Counted from the stretch's first letter, positions 7,823 to 16,493 are shown. The stretch is 64,000 nt of DNA from Chitinophaga eiseniae (GCF_900167135.1 NZ_FUWZ01000002.1:1328651-1392650), one strand, 5' to 3'. Numbers and translations: made by a program. The notes: generated from the letters alone by a model not told the origin.

Positions 7823-10800
7823 ATGCAAACCACGCGTATTCCTTATCTTGCAGCTATGCAGGCATCACACAAGGCAGCCGCTTTTTTCGCCAGGATAAAA
7901 GAAGCGCATCATTCAACCAGCCCCGAAGAAAAAATCCGCCAGTACCGGCAGATACTGGAAACCTTGTTCCGCGACCTTACCCGCGAAGAGACCCGGTCAT
8001 TCGGAAACCTGTTTGCGCGCATGCAGTTTTATTTTGATAAACAGGTGGTGCCCCCCGAGGTACGGCAACCACTGTCTGCGCTCCGCCTTCTCACCAATAA
8101 GGCCACCAGCGGCATGTTCCCGTTGCACGAACAAGAACACCGCTGTTGTATTAAAGCACTCTCCGAAGCGGTAGCCTGGGCCTACCAGGAGCCGGAACCG
8201 GAAGACCTGCGCCTGCTGCTCCGCTCCGTGAGCGACATGCGCCTGTCGTTGTCCTACCAGCATCATCCTTCCGATATCCCGCTGCTGAAGTGCATGGTCA
8301 CCGGTACCAGTACGCTGAGGCTCAACGATAAAGGCGCCCACACGTTTACCATCTCCGCCAAAAACGATGAACAGGGCGACTTTGAGCTGTCCCTGGACCA
8401 ACTGGACGACCTCACCGTGGTAGCCCTGTATCCCTTGCTACGCCCTTACGACACCATCCTGGTGCATCACTGCCGGCAGGGAGACAGCCCTCAGCATTAC
8501 CTCACAGCACCGGAAAGCCAGATCATCCTGGAGCCGGACCTCCTCATCGATATCAGTGAACTGGCAGAATGTTTCACGCACAAAGGCGCCAACCACCTGC
8601 TGTACCTCGTTCGCAAACTAACGCCGCAGCAACCGTCGCCCGCAGCGTTCAAGGGAAACCTCGTCAACGCCCTGCTGGACGAGATGCTGCGTAACGGCGA
8701 AGTGGACGTGAAAACCTCTTTCGTGGAAGCCGTGGCCGAAAACGCACTACAGGCCGCCGCTTACGGCCGGGAACAACTAAATGAAATGTTCCGCGATATC
8801 CGGCAGCATCACTGGGGCAACCTCCACGCCACCGTTCGTGACCTGCGCGACAAACCGGTGCAGATAGAGCCCACTTTCTTCTCCGCCCGCTACGGCCTGC
8901 AGGGGAGGCTGGACCTCATGACAGAAGACCACGAGGACCCGCACCGTAAAGAGATCTTCGAATTAAAAAGCGGTAAAGCGCCCGATTTCAATACCTGGAA
9001 AAATCATGAGATGCAGGTAGTGGGCTACAACCTGTTGCTAAGGTCCACTTTCGGCCGGCAACGCAAAGGCAGTTCCGCTATTTTGTATTCAGCCGCTGCG
9101 GCTAATCCGCTCCGCAACGTCAGCAGTACGCACCGTACCGAAAATGAGCTGATGCTGCTGCGCAACCAGGTGGTGGCCATGCTGCTGCGGCTGGCAGGAG
9201 AGGAGTACGGCGTACTGTCTGCCATCACCGGCACTGCGGCAACAGGCCTGCCATCCTTCAGTGCAGCGCATTTCACTGCCTTCGAAAAAGCCTGGTATTC
9301 CGCCGCAGAAGAAGCGAAGGTTTATTACAAACAATACCTGTCCTTCGTGCTGCGGGAGTACCTGCAGGCCAAATGCGGCATGTATTCCGAAGTGGACCGG
9401 GAAGAAGATGCCGATGGCTTTTCCGCCCTGTGGCTGCAAAGCGCCGAAGAGAAAGCTGCGCGTTTCAATATTATCCCCGGCCTGCGCTTCCGGGAATTTG
9501 ACCCGATGAACAGCGCGGTCATTTTTGATATAGCCGGCCCCGTTAGCCATAATTTCCGCACGGGCGATACCGCTATCATCTATCCCCGTACCGGCGCAGG
9601 GCTGCAGCCGCTACAACAACAGCTGCTCAAGGGCCGCATCGACGACCTCGCCAAAGACACCCTCACTTTCTCCCTGAACAACCGGCAGATGACGCTGGAT
9701 TTTTTCCGTCAGTTTGAAGAGTGGGTGATTGAGCATGATATTTATGAGTCCAACTACTGGATGGCGGCGTCTGCGCTGTTTCATGTCCTCTCGCCGGCAA
9801 ATGCGCAGCGGGTGCGTCTTCTGCTGGGACTGGACATACCCCGTTGGCAGCCCTTACCATTTCCGGCGCCGGCCATGTTTAACGTCAACCAGGAAAAAAT
9901 TGTGCAGCAGGCGCTGGAAGCGCAGGACTACTACCTGTTGCAGGGGCCGCCGGGCACCGGCAAAACATCTTCCCTGCTCACCACCATCGTGGGAGAGATG
10001 ATCAAACAGCAGCGTCATGTGGTGATTGTGGCCTTTACCAACAAAGCGGTAGAGGAGATCTGCAGCAAGTTGGAAGCACGTCAGATACGGCACTTACGCC
10101 TCGGCGGCCGCAATACCGCACCGGCACAGGAGCTGCGGCAGCTATGCCTTCGGGGCTCGCTGGACGATGCCCGTGCCTATGTCACCGGTCACCGTGTGTT
10201 TGTGGCTACCGTTGCCACCATGGCCACCCGGCTGGACCAGCTGGTGATGATGGGCATCCCTACGGACACGCTGATCGTGGACGAAGCATCGCAGCTCACA
10301 GAGCCACAACTGCTGGGCCTACTGATGCCCTTCCGTAAATTTATCCTGATAGGTGACCAGAACCAGCTGCCGCCGGTAGTCACGCAGGAAGCCACGTTCT
10401 GCCGGGTGAAAGACCCGCTGCTGCTGGAGCTGGGCATGCGGGACCTGCGGTCTTCCATCTTCGAAAGACTGATGCACTGTTGTAAGAAGTGGCAGTGGCG
10501 CCATGCATGGGGTATGCTGAACACCCATTTCCGGATGCACGAAAGTATTGCCAGCCTGGTCAATCACTACTATGCCGGGCAACTGGCATCTGGAGGGGAG
10601 CAGCAACGGGCTGACTTTGATCCGGGGCCATGCCCCGAAACGCAGCCATGGCGGCACATACTGGCCCTGGGCAGGAAAATATTCATTCCCAGCCCTTATG
10701 AGGCCACTTCCAAGATGAACCAGACGGAAGCCCAAAGGGTCGTTTCCCTGCTGCAATACCTCAGGGCGCAACATGGCGCCTCCTTTACCCGCGATACGGT

Positions 10801-11146
10801 AGGAGTGGTCACACCCTGGCGCACCCAGATCAGCCTGATCCGGGAGCTGCTGGCGGGAGACAAGGCCCTGCAGCAGGTGAACATAGACACGGTAGAGCGT
10901 TTTCAGGGATCGGAGAACGATATTATCATCGTGTCCCTGGCGGTTTATCATGCCGCGCAGGTGGATACCCTGCAATGCCTGGGCAGTTTCACATGGGATG
11001 AAGCAGATATAGAGGTAGACCGTAAGTTGCTGGTAACGTTATCGCGTGCACGAAAACAGGTGGTCCTGCTGGGCTATGAGCCGGCTTTGGGCCGGAGCCC
11101 GCACTACCGGAAGGTACTGGGTGAGATGGTCAGGGGCAGCCTGTAA
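7823..11146 (+). CDS. PD-(D/E)XK nuclease fused to an SF1B (Dna2/Nam7-like) helicase
   Basis: Large 1107-aa protein of predicted DNA-processing function. A RecB/Cas4-like nuclease region lies near residues 355-410: GRLD, then FELKSGK, then HEMQVVGYNLLL (the QxxxY motif). No complete iron-sulfur cysteine set of the Cas4/Dna2 kind was seen. From about residue 690 an SF1 helicase follows: LQGPPGTGKTSS (Walker A, about 708), LIVDEASQL (motif II), LIGDQNQLPPV (III), NTHFRMHESI (IV), VERFQGSENDIIIVSLA (V) and VTLSRARKQVVLLG (VI). The first 340 residues are not recognised. An in-frame ATG at 7856, after TATCTTGC, is an alternative start. The gene is monocistronic. Whether it serves repair, Okazaki processing or defence is unknown. 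Confidence 0.8.
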   Translation: MQTTRIPYLAAMQASHKAAAFFARIKEAHHSTSPEEKIRQYRQILETLFRDLTREETRSFGNLFARMQFYFDKQVVPPEVRQPLSALRLLTNKATSGMFPLHEQEHRCCIKALSEAVAWAYQEPEPEDLRLLLRSVSDMRLSLSYQHHPSDIPLLKCMVTGTSTLRLNDKGAHTFTISAKNDEQGDFELSLDQLDDLTVVALYPLLRPYDTILVHHCRQGDSPQHYLTAPESQIILEPDLLIDISELAECFTHKGANHLLYLVRKLTPQQPSPAAFKGNLVNALLDEMLRNGEVDVKTSFVEAVAENALQAAAYGREQLNEMFRDIRQHHWGNLHATVRDLRDKPVQIEPTFFSARYGLQGRLDLMTEDHEDPHRKEIFELKSGKAPDFNTWKNHEMQVVGYNLLLRSTFGRQRKGSSAILYSAAAANPLRNVSSTHRTENELMLLRNQVVAMLLRLAGEEYGVLSAITGTAATGLPSFSAAHFTAFEKAWYSAAEEAKVYYKQYLSFVLREYLQAKCGMYSEVDREEDADGFSALWLQSAEEKAARFNIIPGLRFREFDPMNSAVIFDIAGPVSHNFRTGDTAIIYPRTGAGLQPLQQQLLKGRIDDLAKDTLTFSLNNRQMTLDFFRQFEEWVIEHDIYESNYWMAASALFHVLSPANAQRVRLLLGLDIPRWQPLPFPAPAMFNVNQEKIVQQALEAQDYYLLQGPPGTGKTSSLLTTIVGEMIKQQRHVVIVAFTNKAVEEICSKLEARQIRHLRLGGRNTAPAQELRQLCLRGSLDDARAYVTGHRVFVATVATMATRLDQLVMMGIPTDTLIVDEASQLTEPQLLGLLMPFRKFILIGDQNQLPPVVTQEATFCRVKDPLLLELGMRDLRSSIFERLMHCCKKWQWRHAWGMLNTHFRMHESIASLVNHYYAGQLASGGEQQRADFDPGPCPETQPWRHILALGRKIFIPSPYEATSKMNQTEAQRVVSLLQYLRAQHGASFTRDTVGVVTPWRTQISLIRELLAGDKALQQVNIDTVERFQGSENDIIIVSLAVYHAAQVDTLQCLGSFTWDEADIEVDRKLLVTLSRARKQVVLLGYEPALGRSPHYRKVLGEMVRGSL

Positions 11147-11175
11147 AACAGCTAAATCGAAAAAGTAACCAAACA

Positions 11176-11244
11176 ACTATGGCCACACGCAAGTATGGCC
11201 ATAGTCAGACAACATCATATATGATCATTCCTGGTAAAACCAGG
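11176..11244. terminator. Two hairpins between convergent genes
   Basis: ACTATGGCCA (11176-11185) pairs with TGGCCATAGT (11196-11205), and CCTGGT (11230-11235) pairs with ACCAGG (11239-11244). They separate the convergent helicase and HNH-type genes. Neither has a strong T-tract. Confidence 0.4.
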
Positions 11245-11246
11245 CA

Positions 11247-11816
11247 TTAATCCAGTGTTACGTGCGCCCAGTTCTCACCGCTTTTAATACGGTACAGCTG
11301 CATTTCGCTGATGTCGAACTGTTCAGCGATCTGCTTCATGGTTTTTTTACCGGGTTTGTTCAGTAAGCGCTTGATGCTCTTTACTTTGGTCACATTCAGC
11401 TTCAGCCCTTTGAGGCGGTTGCGCTGCTTTTCCTTGTAGGCCAGTTTCGCCGGGCTGTTCTGCTGGTGCTCTTCCATTTCCTCCTTGGTTGCCCATTTGA
11501 GGTTGCTGGCCTTGTTGTTTTTCTTGTCATAATCCAGGTGGATCACGTACCGGTGGGCACGTCCTGGTTTTTTGTTGAAAAGCTTGGCCACTTCCCGGTG
11601 CAGGTAGAGTGACTGGTAGCTGTCCGCCGGTTTTACATTCAAAACCGTATAGCCTTCCACGGTAGAACCCGTGAGCAGCTTACCATCTTCTGTACTTTCA
11701 TGATAACTGATCACTCTCCCCATGTTTGATACCGCGTATCGTTTACGCAGGGCAGATTTGTTTTTAATCTGTAAGTCTTTCCAGACTTCATTTCTCAGAT
11801 TTTTAATTGTGGTCAT
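11247..11816 (-). CDS. NUMOD4/HNH-type homing-endonuclease-like protein
   Basis: A 189-aa protein with the layout of free-standing HNH homing-endonuclease relatives. A NUMOD4-like segment is near the N-terminus (VWKDLQI, then YAVSNMGRVISYHES). An HNH_3-like core follows (LYLHREVAKLFNKK, then YVIHLDYDKKNNKASNLKWAT and EEHQ), giving candidate His-Asn-His residues. The C-terminus has a helix-turn-helix of the NUMOD/IENR type (KTMKQIAEQFDISEMQLYRIKSGENW). ATG 11816 is chosen because the longer frame (to 11891) runs into the end of dusB. It lies 43 bases behind dusB on the same strand and may be co-transcribed. The usual Asn before the first HNH His is Ile here, so activity is uncertain; a DNA-binding or domesticated role is possible. 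Confidence 0.7.
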   Translation of the reverse strand: MTTIKNLRNEVWKDLQIKNKSALRKRYAVSNMGRVISYHESTEDGKLLTGSTVEGYTVLNVKPADSYQSLYLHREVAKLFNKKPGRAHRYVIHLDYDKKNNKASNLKWATKEEMEEHQQNSPAKLAYKEKQRNRLKGLKLNVTKVKSIKRLLNKPGKKTMKQIAEQFDISEMQLYRIKSGENWAHVTLD

Positions 11817-11859
11817 GTGAAAGTAATTTATAATTTTTGTTTTGATGGGGTTAGTCCGT

Positions 11860-12927
11860 TTAGACGTAAACGTTACAACCAGCCGTTTCATTATCCGCTG
11901 GTAGAAAATTCTGTTCAGCTAGTGGGGGAGAAGTCCTTTCGAATATGTGGTCCTTGTATTGTGTAACAATCGCGTCTAATACGTCTTCTATTTCAGCTAA
12001 TGTTTTGTAAGTTACTAATTGTTGCCTGAATTCTTTAATATGGGGCAGCCCTTTGAGGTAATTTGCGTAATGGCGGCGCATTTCAAGGATTCCCACAATG
12101 TCTCCCTTCCAGGACACGGACTGGCGGAGATGTTTTTTGCAGACTTCTACTCTTTCCAAAACAGTCGGAGGCGGCAAATGTTCACCCGTCTTCATAAAAT
12201 GCTTGATCTCCCGGAATATCCAGGGGTAGCCGATGGCGGCGCGGCCTATCATGACCCCGTCCACGCCAAATTTCTCCCGGGCTGCGATCGTCTGTTCCGG
12301 CGTACATATGTCACCGTTACCAAAAATCGGAATTTTGATACGGGGATTATTCTTCACTTTACCGATCAGCGTCCAGTCTGCATGACCTTTATACAGCTGC
12401 GTACGGGTGCGGCCATGGATGGTGAGCGCTTGTATGCCTACATCCTGCAGTCTTTCCGCCACCTCTTCAATATTCCTGGTGTTATCATCCCAGCCCAGCC
12501 GGGTTTTTACCGTCACCGGCAGCCGGGTGGCTTTTACCACAGCAGCTGTCAGTTTTACCATCTTAGGGATATCTTTGAGAATACCGGCGCCGGCGCCCTT
12601 GCATACCACCTTTTTCACCGGACAACCAAAGTTGATGTCCAGCAGATCGGGGTTGGTTGTTTCCACGATCTGGGCGGCCATGGCCATAGGCTCCTCATCT
12701 CCGCCGAAGATCTGGATGCCTACCGGTCTCTCATAAGGGAAAATATCCAGCTTCTGCCGGCTTTTGATGGCATCACGGATAAGCCCCTCCGAAGAAATGA
12801 ACTCCGTATACATCAGATCAGCCCCGTTATCCTTACAGACCGCACGGAAGGGCGGATCACTCACGTCCTCCATAGGCGCGAGCAACAGGGGAAATTCACC
12901 CAATTCTATATTTCCTATCTTCACCAT
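11860..12927 (-). CDS. dusB: tRNA-dihydrouridine synthase
   Basis: FMN-dependent enzyme that reduces uridine to dihydrouridine in the tRNA D-loop. The 355-aa TIM barrel begins with LLLAPMEDVSDPPFRAVC, contains DINFGCPVKKVVCKGAGAG with the catalytic Cys, then LTIHGRTRTQLYKGHADW and IFGNGDI and VMIGRAAIGYPWIF (FMN phosphate site). The C-terminal helical tRNA-binding domain follows (MRRHYANYLKG). The call DusB rests on overall similarity to bacterial DusB; other Dus subtypes are possible. Confidence 0.92.
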   Translation of the reverse strand: MVKIGNIELGEFPLLLAPMEDVSDPPFRAVCKDNGADLMYTEFISSEGLIRDAIKSRQKLDIFPYERPVGIQIFGGDEEPMAMAAQIVETTNPDLLDINFGCPVKKVVCKGAGAGILKDIPKMVKLTAAVVKATRLPVTVKTRLGWDDNTRNIEEVAERLQDVGIQALTIHGRTRTQLYKGHADWTLIGKVKNNPRIKIPIFGNGDICTPEQTIAAREKFGVDGVMIGRAAIGYPWIFREIKHFMKTGEHLPPPTVLERVEVCKKHLRQSVSWKGDIVGILEMRRHYANYLKGLPHIKEFRQQLVTYKTLAEIEDVLDAIVTQYKDHIFERTSPPLAEQNFLPADNETAGCNVYV

Positions 12928-13091
12928 AAGTTAAATACCACAGCGCCAGGCTGTAGTTATTATTTTTATACTTTATATTATTTTTTTTCACAGCGGGAAG
13001 TGACAGTTCCTGACTTCCGAAAAGAAGCAGGCAGGATACAAAAAAGATGATGGAGATCACCAGGTATCACTGCAAACTGGATTTCGCGATG

Positions 13092-13099
13092 TAAATTTA
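13092..13099 (+). promoter_or_regulatory. Putative -7 element (TAAATTTA) before the CPBP gene
   Basis: TAAATTTA differs from TAnnTTTG by the last base and lies within the perfect palindrome GTAAATTTAC, 25 bases before the start at 13125. The palindrome could serve both strands. Confidence 0.35.
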
Positions 13100-13124
13100 C
13101 GCAAAATTAATACAGTAAGTATTT

Positions 13125-14075
13125 ATGACCGGTTATCTGAAACAGTCCCCACCCGCTTTACAGTTTATTACCTTTTTCGGCTTTTTCATTGGCTTCCTGC
13201 TGATATACAACACAGCACTGATGTTGCTGATGGAACCCATGACCGGTCATTCGCTGATGGACCTTCAAAGCGGGGATATAACAGACCCTAACCTTATCGG
13301 CTATCTGAAAATTACACAGTTTTTATATTCTATCGTGGTTTATCTGGTCCCGGCGGCCCTTTTTGCCTACCTGTGGCAGCCCTATCCCGGCCGCTACCTG
13401 GGCCTGAAGCCTGCTCCGGCCGCTATCCAGGTGCTGCTGGCCCTGATGGCCATGTACTCCATTACCTGGTTTGGCGGTTTCCTGAACAACTGGAACCAGA
13501 CCTGGCAGGTACCGCAGGCGGCCCGTGAGCTGCAGGAACAAACCGAAAAACTGATCACGGTCATGCTGCGCATGCCCTCCATTAAAGACTTATTCATCAA
13601 CCTGGTGCTGATGGCCATCGTCCCTGCCATCGCGGAAGAAGTGTTTTTCCGCGGGGTATTCCAGCGCCTGCTCATCCAGAGCACCCGCAAGGTGTGGCTC
13701 AGCGTATTCCTGACCGCCGTTTTCTTCAGCTTTATCCATTTTGAAATGCTGGGCTTTATGGTACGTGTGGTACTGGGCTTTATACTGGGCGCCATCTATG
13801 TGCTGAGCGGCAACCTCTGGTTAAGCATCTTCGCCCATATACTCAACAACGGTTCGCTGGTGATACTCATATACCTGTTCCAGCAGGGCATCATTAAAAC
13901 AGATCCTACCAAAGACACGCAGGTGGAATGGTATATCGCCCTGCTCAGCCTTGCGGTAACTATCGGCCTCCTGTGGGCGCTGCGCCAGAAATCCACGCCC
14001 ATGGTGATGACAGCTCCTGTCCGAAAGGCGGACGATGACCAAATAGACAACATCGGTGTGGATGAAAATCAGTAA
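13125..14075 (+). CDS. CPBP-family (CAAX protease-like/Abi) membrane metalloprotease
   Basis: Predicted intramembrane metalloprotease, 316 aa, with about eight hydrophobic segments. The family motifs are present in order: EEVFFRGVFQRLL (EExxxR, near residue 173), FIHFE (second metal-ligand His) and IFAHILNN (third). The first ~20 residues start directly into a hydrophobic segment after MTGYLKQSP. The C-terminal tail is polar and acidic. CPBP members act in protein maturation, signalling or immunity to bacteriocins; nothing here fixes the substrate. It is followed after 27 bases by the DUF2007 gene, probably in one transcript. Confidence 0.87.
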   Translation: MTGYLKQSPPALQFITFFGFFIGFLLIYNTALMLLMEPMTGHSLMDLQSGDITDPNLIGYLKITQFLYSIVVYLVPAALFAYLWQPYPGRYLGLKPAPAAIQVLLALMAMYSITWFGGFLNNWNQTWQVPQAARELQEQTEKLITVMLRMPSIKDLFINLVLMAIVPAIAEEVFFRGVFQRLLIQSTRKVWLSVFLTAVFFSFIHFEMLGFMVRVVLGFILGAIYVLSGNLWLSIFAHILNNGSLVILIYLFQQGIIKTDPTKDTQVEWYIALLSLAVTIGLLWALRQKSTPMVMTAPVRKADDDQIDNIGVDENQ

Positions 14076-14102
14076 TTTACCGCTGAGACAAATGTTATTA
14101 CT

Positions 14103-14348
14103 ATGGAAAAAGGTTGGGTTAAAATCTTCTCAAGTGACCGTCCCTTCGAGGCGGAGATCGTAAAAGGAATGCTGGCAGACAATGGTATCACCGCAGTGCT
14201 GATCAACCGTCAGTCATCTTCCTACAATATCACCCTCCCCGGTCAGGCAGAGTTATACGTACACGAAAAAGATGAACAAACAGCAAAGGACCTCGTACAC
14301 AATCACAACAACCTTCCCACCGGCGACCCCAACGAGCTGCCGGAATAG
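14103..14348 (+). CDS. DUF2007-type small protein
   Basis: An 81-aa soluble protein matching the DUF2007 (putative signal-transducing protein) pattern: KIFSSDRPFEAEIVKGMLADNGITAVLINRQSS, then a LPGQAELYVHEKDEQTAKDLV segment. It resembles a small ferredoxin-like fold that senses or binds a ligand, but no function is established for the family. It lies between the CPBP protease gene and cdsA on the same strand. Confidence 0.75.
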   Translation: MEKGWVKIFSSDRPFEAEIVKGMLADNGITAVLINRQSSSYNITLPGQAELYVHEKDEQTAKDLVHNHNNLPTGDPNELPE

Positions 14349-14351
14349 CAA

Positions 14352-14383
14352 TTTGCTCCGCAGGGTAATTTTGTACACTTTTG
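14352..14383 (+). promoter_or_regulatory. Putative cdsA promoter
   Basis: TTTG at 14352-14355 is followed 18 bases later by TACACTTTTG (14374-14383), a -7 element with one extra base. An overlapping exact TAnnTTTG (TAATTTTG, 14366-14373) is the alternative. Confidence 0.4.
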
Positions 14384-14414
14384 CGGTTCAGAATCTTTAA
14401 CAGAACTACGCATA

Positions 14415-15299
14415 ATGAAGACTTTTTTTACCCGCACTGCCTCAGCGCTGGTGTTTGTGGCAGTGATGCTGGGAGGTATCTTATGGAGTCCCTTCACCTT
14501 TTTTCTGCTCTTTTTCCTGGTCAGCACCTTCGCCCTGCAGGAATTTTTTAAACTGATGCGCCTGATCGATACCGGTTACAACAATATCCCATCCTGGCAC
14601 AAATGGGGGGCAACCATCGCCGGCGCCGCGATCATGCTGGCTTTTACCGGAGAATATTTCCAGCTGGGCGACATCTCCACAGGCTTCATTGGCTGGTGGA
14701 TCGCCATTATTTTCCTGCTGGTACTGCCACTCGGTGAAATACTGCTTGATAAGGATTTCTCGCCCCGCAATGTCGGCTACTCCTGTATGGGCCTGCTGTA
14801 TGTGGTGATCCCCTTCAGCCTGCTGGTCAATATCCGCCTCAACGCCATCGATATTCACTATACCCCGGAAAATGTAGGCACCGCCCCCGGCTGGCTCATT
14901 CCCTTACTGCTCATTATTTTTATCTGGATCAACGATACCATGGCCTATATAGTAGGCTCCCTCATTGGCAAAACGCCTTTCTTCCCCTCCATTTCCCCTA
15001 AAAAAACCATCGAAGGCTCCGTGGGAGGGATGATACTGGCCGTTGTTGCCGCCGGCGTATATGGCTATTACTGGGGGCAGCAATACCTGTCACTCCAGCA
15101 CTGGCTGGCCCTGGCCGGCATCGCCGCCGTATTCGGCACCACCGGCGATCTGCTGGAATCCAGGCTCAAACGTATGGCCGGCGTCAAAGACTCCGGTAAC
15201 ATCATGCCCGGCCATGGCGGCTTCCTCGATCGCTTCGATTCCCTGCTGCTCGCCACCCCCTTCGCCTGGATTTATGTGCACGCCTTTATGATGGCCTAG
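14415..15299 (+). CDS. cdsA: Phosphatidate cytidylyltransferase
   Basis: Makes CDP-diacylglycerol from phosphatidate and CTP, the branch point of phospholipid synthesis. The 294-aa integral membrane protein has about seven to eight hydrophobic segments. The C-terminal CdsA signature is clear: NDTMAYIVGSLIGKTPFFP, SPKKTIEGSVGG, then TGDLLESRLKRMAGVKDSGN and PGHGGFLDRFDSLL. It precedes psd, so two successive activities of the phosphatidylethanolamine branch are encoded side by side (phosphatidylserine synthase is not in the window). Confidence 0.96.
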   Translation: MKTFFTRTASALVFVAVMLGGILWSPFTFFLLFFLVSTFALQEFFKLMRLIDTGYNNIPSWHKWGATIAGAAIMLAFTGEYFQLGDISTGFIGWWIAIIFLLVLPLGEILLDKDFSPRNVGYSCMGLLYVVIPFSLLVNIRLNAIDIHYTPENVGTAPGWLIPLLLIIFIWINDTMAYIVGSLIGKTPFFPSISPKKTIEGSVGGMILAVVAAGVYGYYWGQQYLSLQHWLALAGIAAVFGTTGDLLESRLKRMAGVKDSGNIMPGHGGFLDRFDSLLLATPFAWIYVHAFMMA

Positions 15300-15353
15300 C
15301 ATACACATAATAAATATTTTATATTCATCTGACAGAAAAAAGTATTTCTGAAG

Positions 15354-15361
15354 TAACTTTG
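15354..15361 (+). promoter_or_regulatory. -7 element (TAACTTTG) of psd
   Basis: TAACTTTG is an exact TAnnTTTG match. A start site near 15368 would give psd a leader of about 58 bases that contains a strong hairpin. Confidence 0.55.
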
Positions 15362-15375
15362 CACTTTGCTTAACC

Positions 15376-15395
15376 ATCCCGGCGAAAGCCGGGAT
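15376..15395 (+). repeat. GNRA-capped hairpin in the psd leader (REP-like)
   Basis: ATCCCGGC and GCCGGGAT form a perfect 8-bp stem around a GAAA tetraloop. It would lie in the psd 5' leader; it also resembles REP palindromes. Confidence 0.55.
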
Positions 15396-15426
15396 ATACA
15401 TAAAAATCTAACAAACAAGAAAACAA

Positions 15427-16080
15427 ATGAAGATCCATCGTGAAGGATTTGCTACCATTTCCCTTGTATTCCTGGTACTGGCGCTGATTAACGGGGCCGT
15501 ATTTTACTGGCTGGGCGCCATTCCGGCAGTAGGCTACGCCATCCTGATCTTTTCCATCCTGTTCTTCCTTTTTATCGTATCGTTTTTCCGCGTACCCGCC
15601 AGACAGTATACGACCGGAGACAACCTGGTCATCTCTCCCTGCGATGGTAAAGTGGTGGTGATAGAAGAAGTTTTTGAGCCGGAGTATTTCCAGGACAAAC
15701 GCCTGCAGGTGTCCATCTTTATGAGCCCTGCCAACGTACACGTAAACCGCAACCCTATCAGCGGCACCGTGAAACTGTCCCAATACCACGCCGGTAAATA
15801 CCTCGTGGCCTGGCATCCGAAATCATCTACGGAAAATGAAAGACACTCTGTAGTGATCGGCAACCAAAAAACAGACATCCTGGTAAGACAGATCGCCGGC
15901 GCCCTCGCCCGCAGGATCGTTAACTACCTGAAACCCGGTATGCAGGTAAATCAGAATGAAGAAATGGGCTTTATCAAATTCGGCTCCCGCGTGGACCTCT
16001 ACCTGCCGCTGGGCACAGAAGTGACCGTTCAGCTGGAGCAGGTGGTAAAAGGCGGCCAGACAGTGATCGCAAAAATCTAG
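15427..16080 (+). CDS. psd: Phosphatidylserine decarboxylase family protein
   Basis: Decarboxylates phosphatidylserine to phosphatidylethanolamine. The 217-aa protein is the short (archaeal/Bacteroidota type) form. It has two N-terminal membrane segments (residues about 10-55), then ISPCDGKVVVIEEV, SIFMSPANVHVNRNPISG (the SPANVHxNR block) and RQIAGALARRIV. The self-cleavage site that makes the pyruvoyl cofactor is in FIKFGSRVDLYLP (Gly-Ser near residue 183). Start ATG 15427 follows a short A-rich leader. It lies 127 bases after cdsA with its own promoter. Confidence 0.95.
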   Translation: MKIHREGFATISLVFLVLALINGAVFYWLGAIPAVGYAILIFSILFFLFIVSFFRVPARQYTTGDNLVISPCDGKVVVIEEVFEPEYFQDKRLQVSIFMSPANVHVNRNPISGTVKLSQYHAGKYLVAWHPKSSTENERHSVVIGNQKTDILVRQIAGALARRIVNYLKPGMQVNQNEEMGFIKFGSRVDLYLPLGTEVTVQLEQVVKGGQTVIAKI

Positions 16081-16107
16081 TATATTAGTATGCTCAAACA
16101 GGACTGT

Positions 16108-16347
16108 ATGAAAAATGTTTTGACTGCACTGACGCTGTTACTCCTTACGGGAGCAGCCACCGCCCAGGATAAACCCGGCCGCAAAGCACCCGCCAAACAA
16201 ACCACTGCCACGGCCCATAAGCCGTTGCCCTGCGGGACGCCTAAGCTGGCGCAGTATCGGCACGATTCTACCGCCCGTAAAAACACGAAAAAAAGCTGCT
16301 GTTTACAACCCTCCCGCACGGCCAGTCTCAGAACGAAAAAGATGTAG
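16108..16347 (+). CDS. Small predicted secreted basic protein
   Basis: Not recognised. The 79-aa product starts with a convincing signal peptide (MKNVLTALTLLLLTGAATAQ) and a mature part rich in Lys, Arg, Thr and Ala, with two adjacent cysteines (KKSCCLQP) near the C-terminus. The ATG at 16108 is preferred over 16090 because it sits at the signal peptide. It begins 27 bases after psd and may be read from the same transcript; a long inverted repeat starts three bases after its stop. Confidence 0.55.
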   Translation: MKNVLTALTLLLLTGAATAQDKPGRKAPAKQTTATAHKPLPCGTPKLAQYRHDSTARKNTKKSCCLQPSRTASLRTKKM

Positions 16348-16349
16348 AG

Positions 16350-16484
16350 ATTTTTTGATGTACGGATTTTTTGATTTCGTAAATTGATAAAACATTGATA
16401 TACAGGAAGACCGAAGCAGTTTTAGGACTCGCTTCGGTCTTCCTGTTTTATACACGAAATCAAAAAATTTGTACCTCAAAAAAT
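16350..16484. repeat. Long inverted repeat filling a convergent gap, with an inner terminator
   Basis: The outer arms 16350-16380 and 16454-16484 are 31 bp each and differ at three positions. They are made of TTTTTTGA/GATTTCGT-like 8-base units. Nested inside, CAGGAAGACCGAAGC (16403-16417) pairs perfectly with its complement at 16431-16445, followed by TTTTA. The element starts three bases after one stop codon and ends nine bases before the other. Confidence 0.8.
16403..16450. terminator. Terminator between convergent genes
   Basis: A perfect 15-bp stem (arms 16403-16417 and 16431-16445) with a 13-base loop and a T-rich tail. It lies in the centre of the larger inverted repeat. Confidence 0.75.
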
Positions 16485-16493
16485 CACCCAATA

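Noticed and set aside
7823..11146. Reading the nuclease-helicase as part of a multi-gene defence island
   Set aside because: Neighbours are proC, dusB and an HNH-like gene; no methylase, toxin or other defence partner is present.
12019..13050. A 343-codon open frame on the plus strand
   Set aside because: Antisense to dusB.
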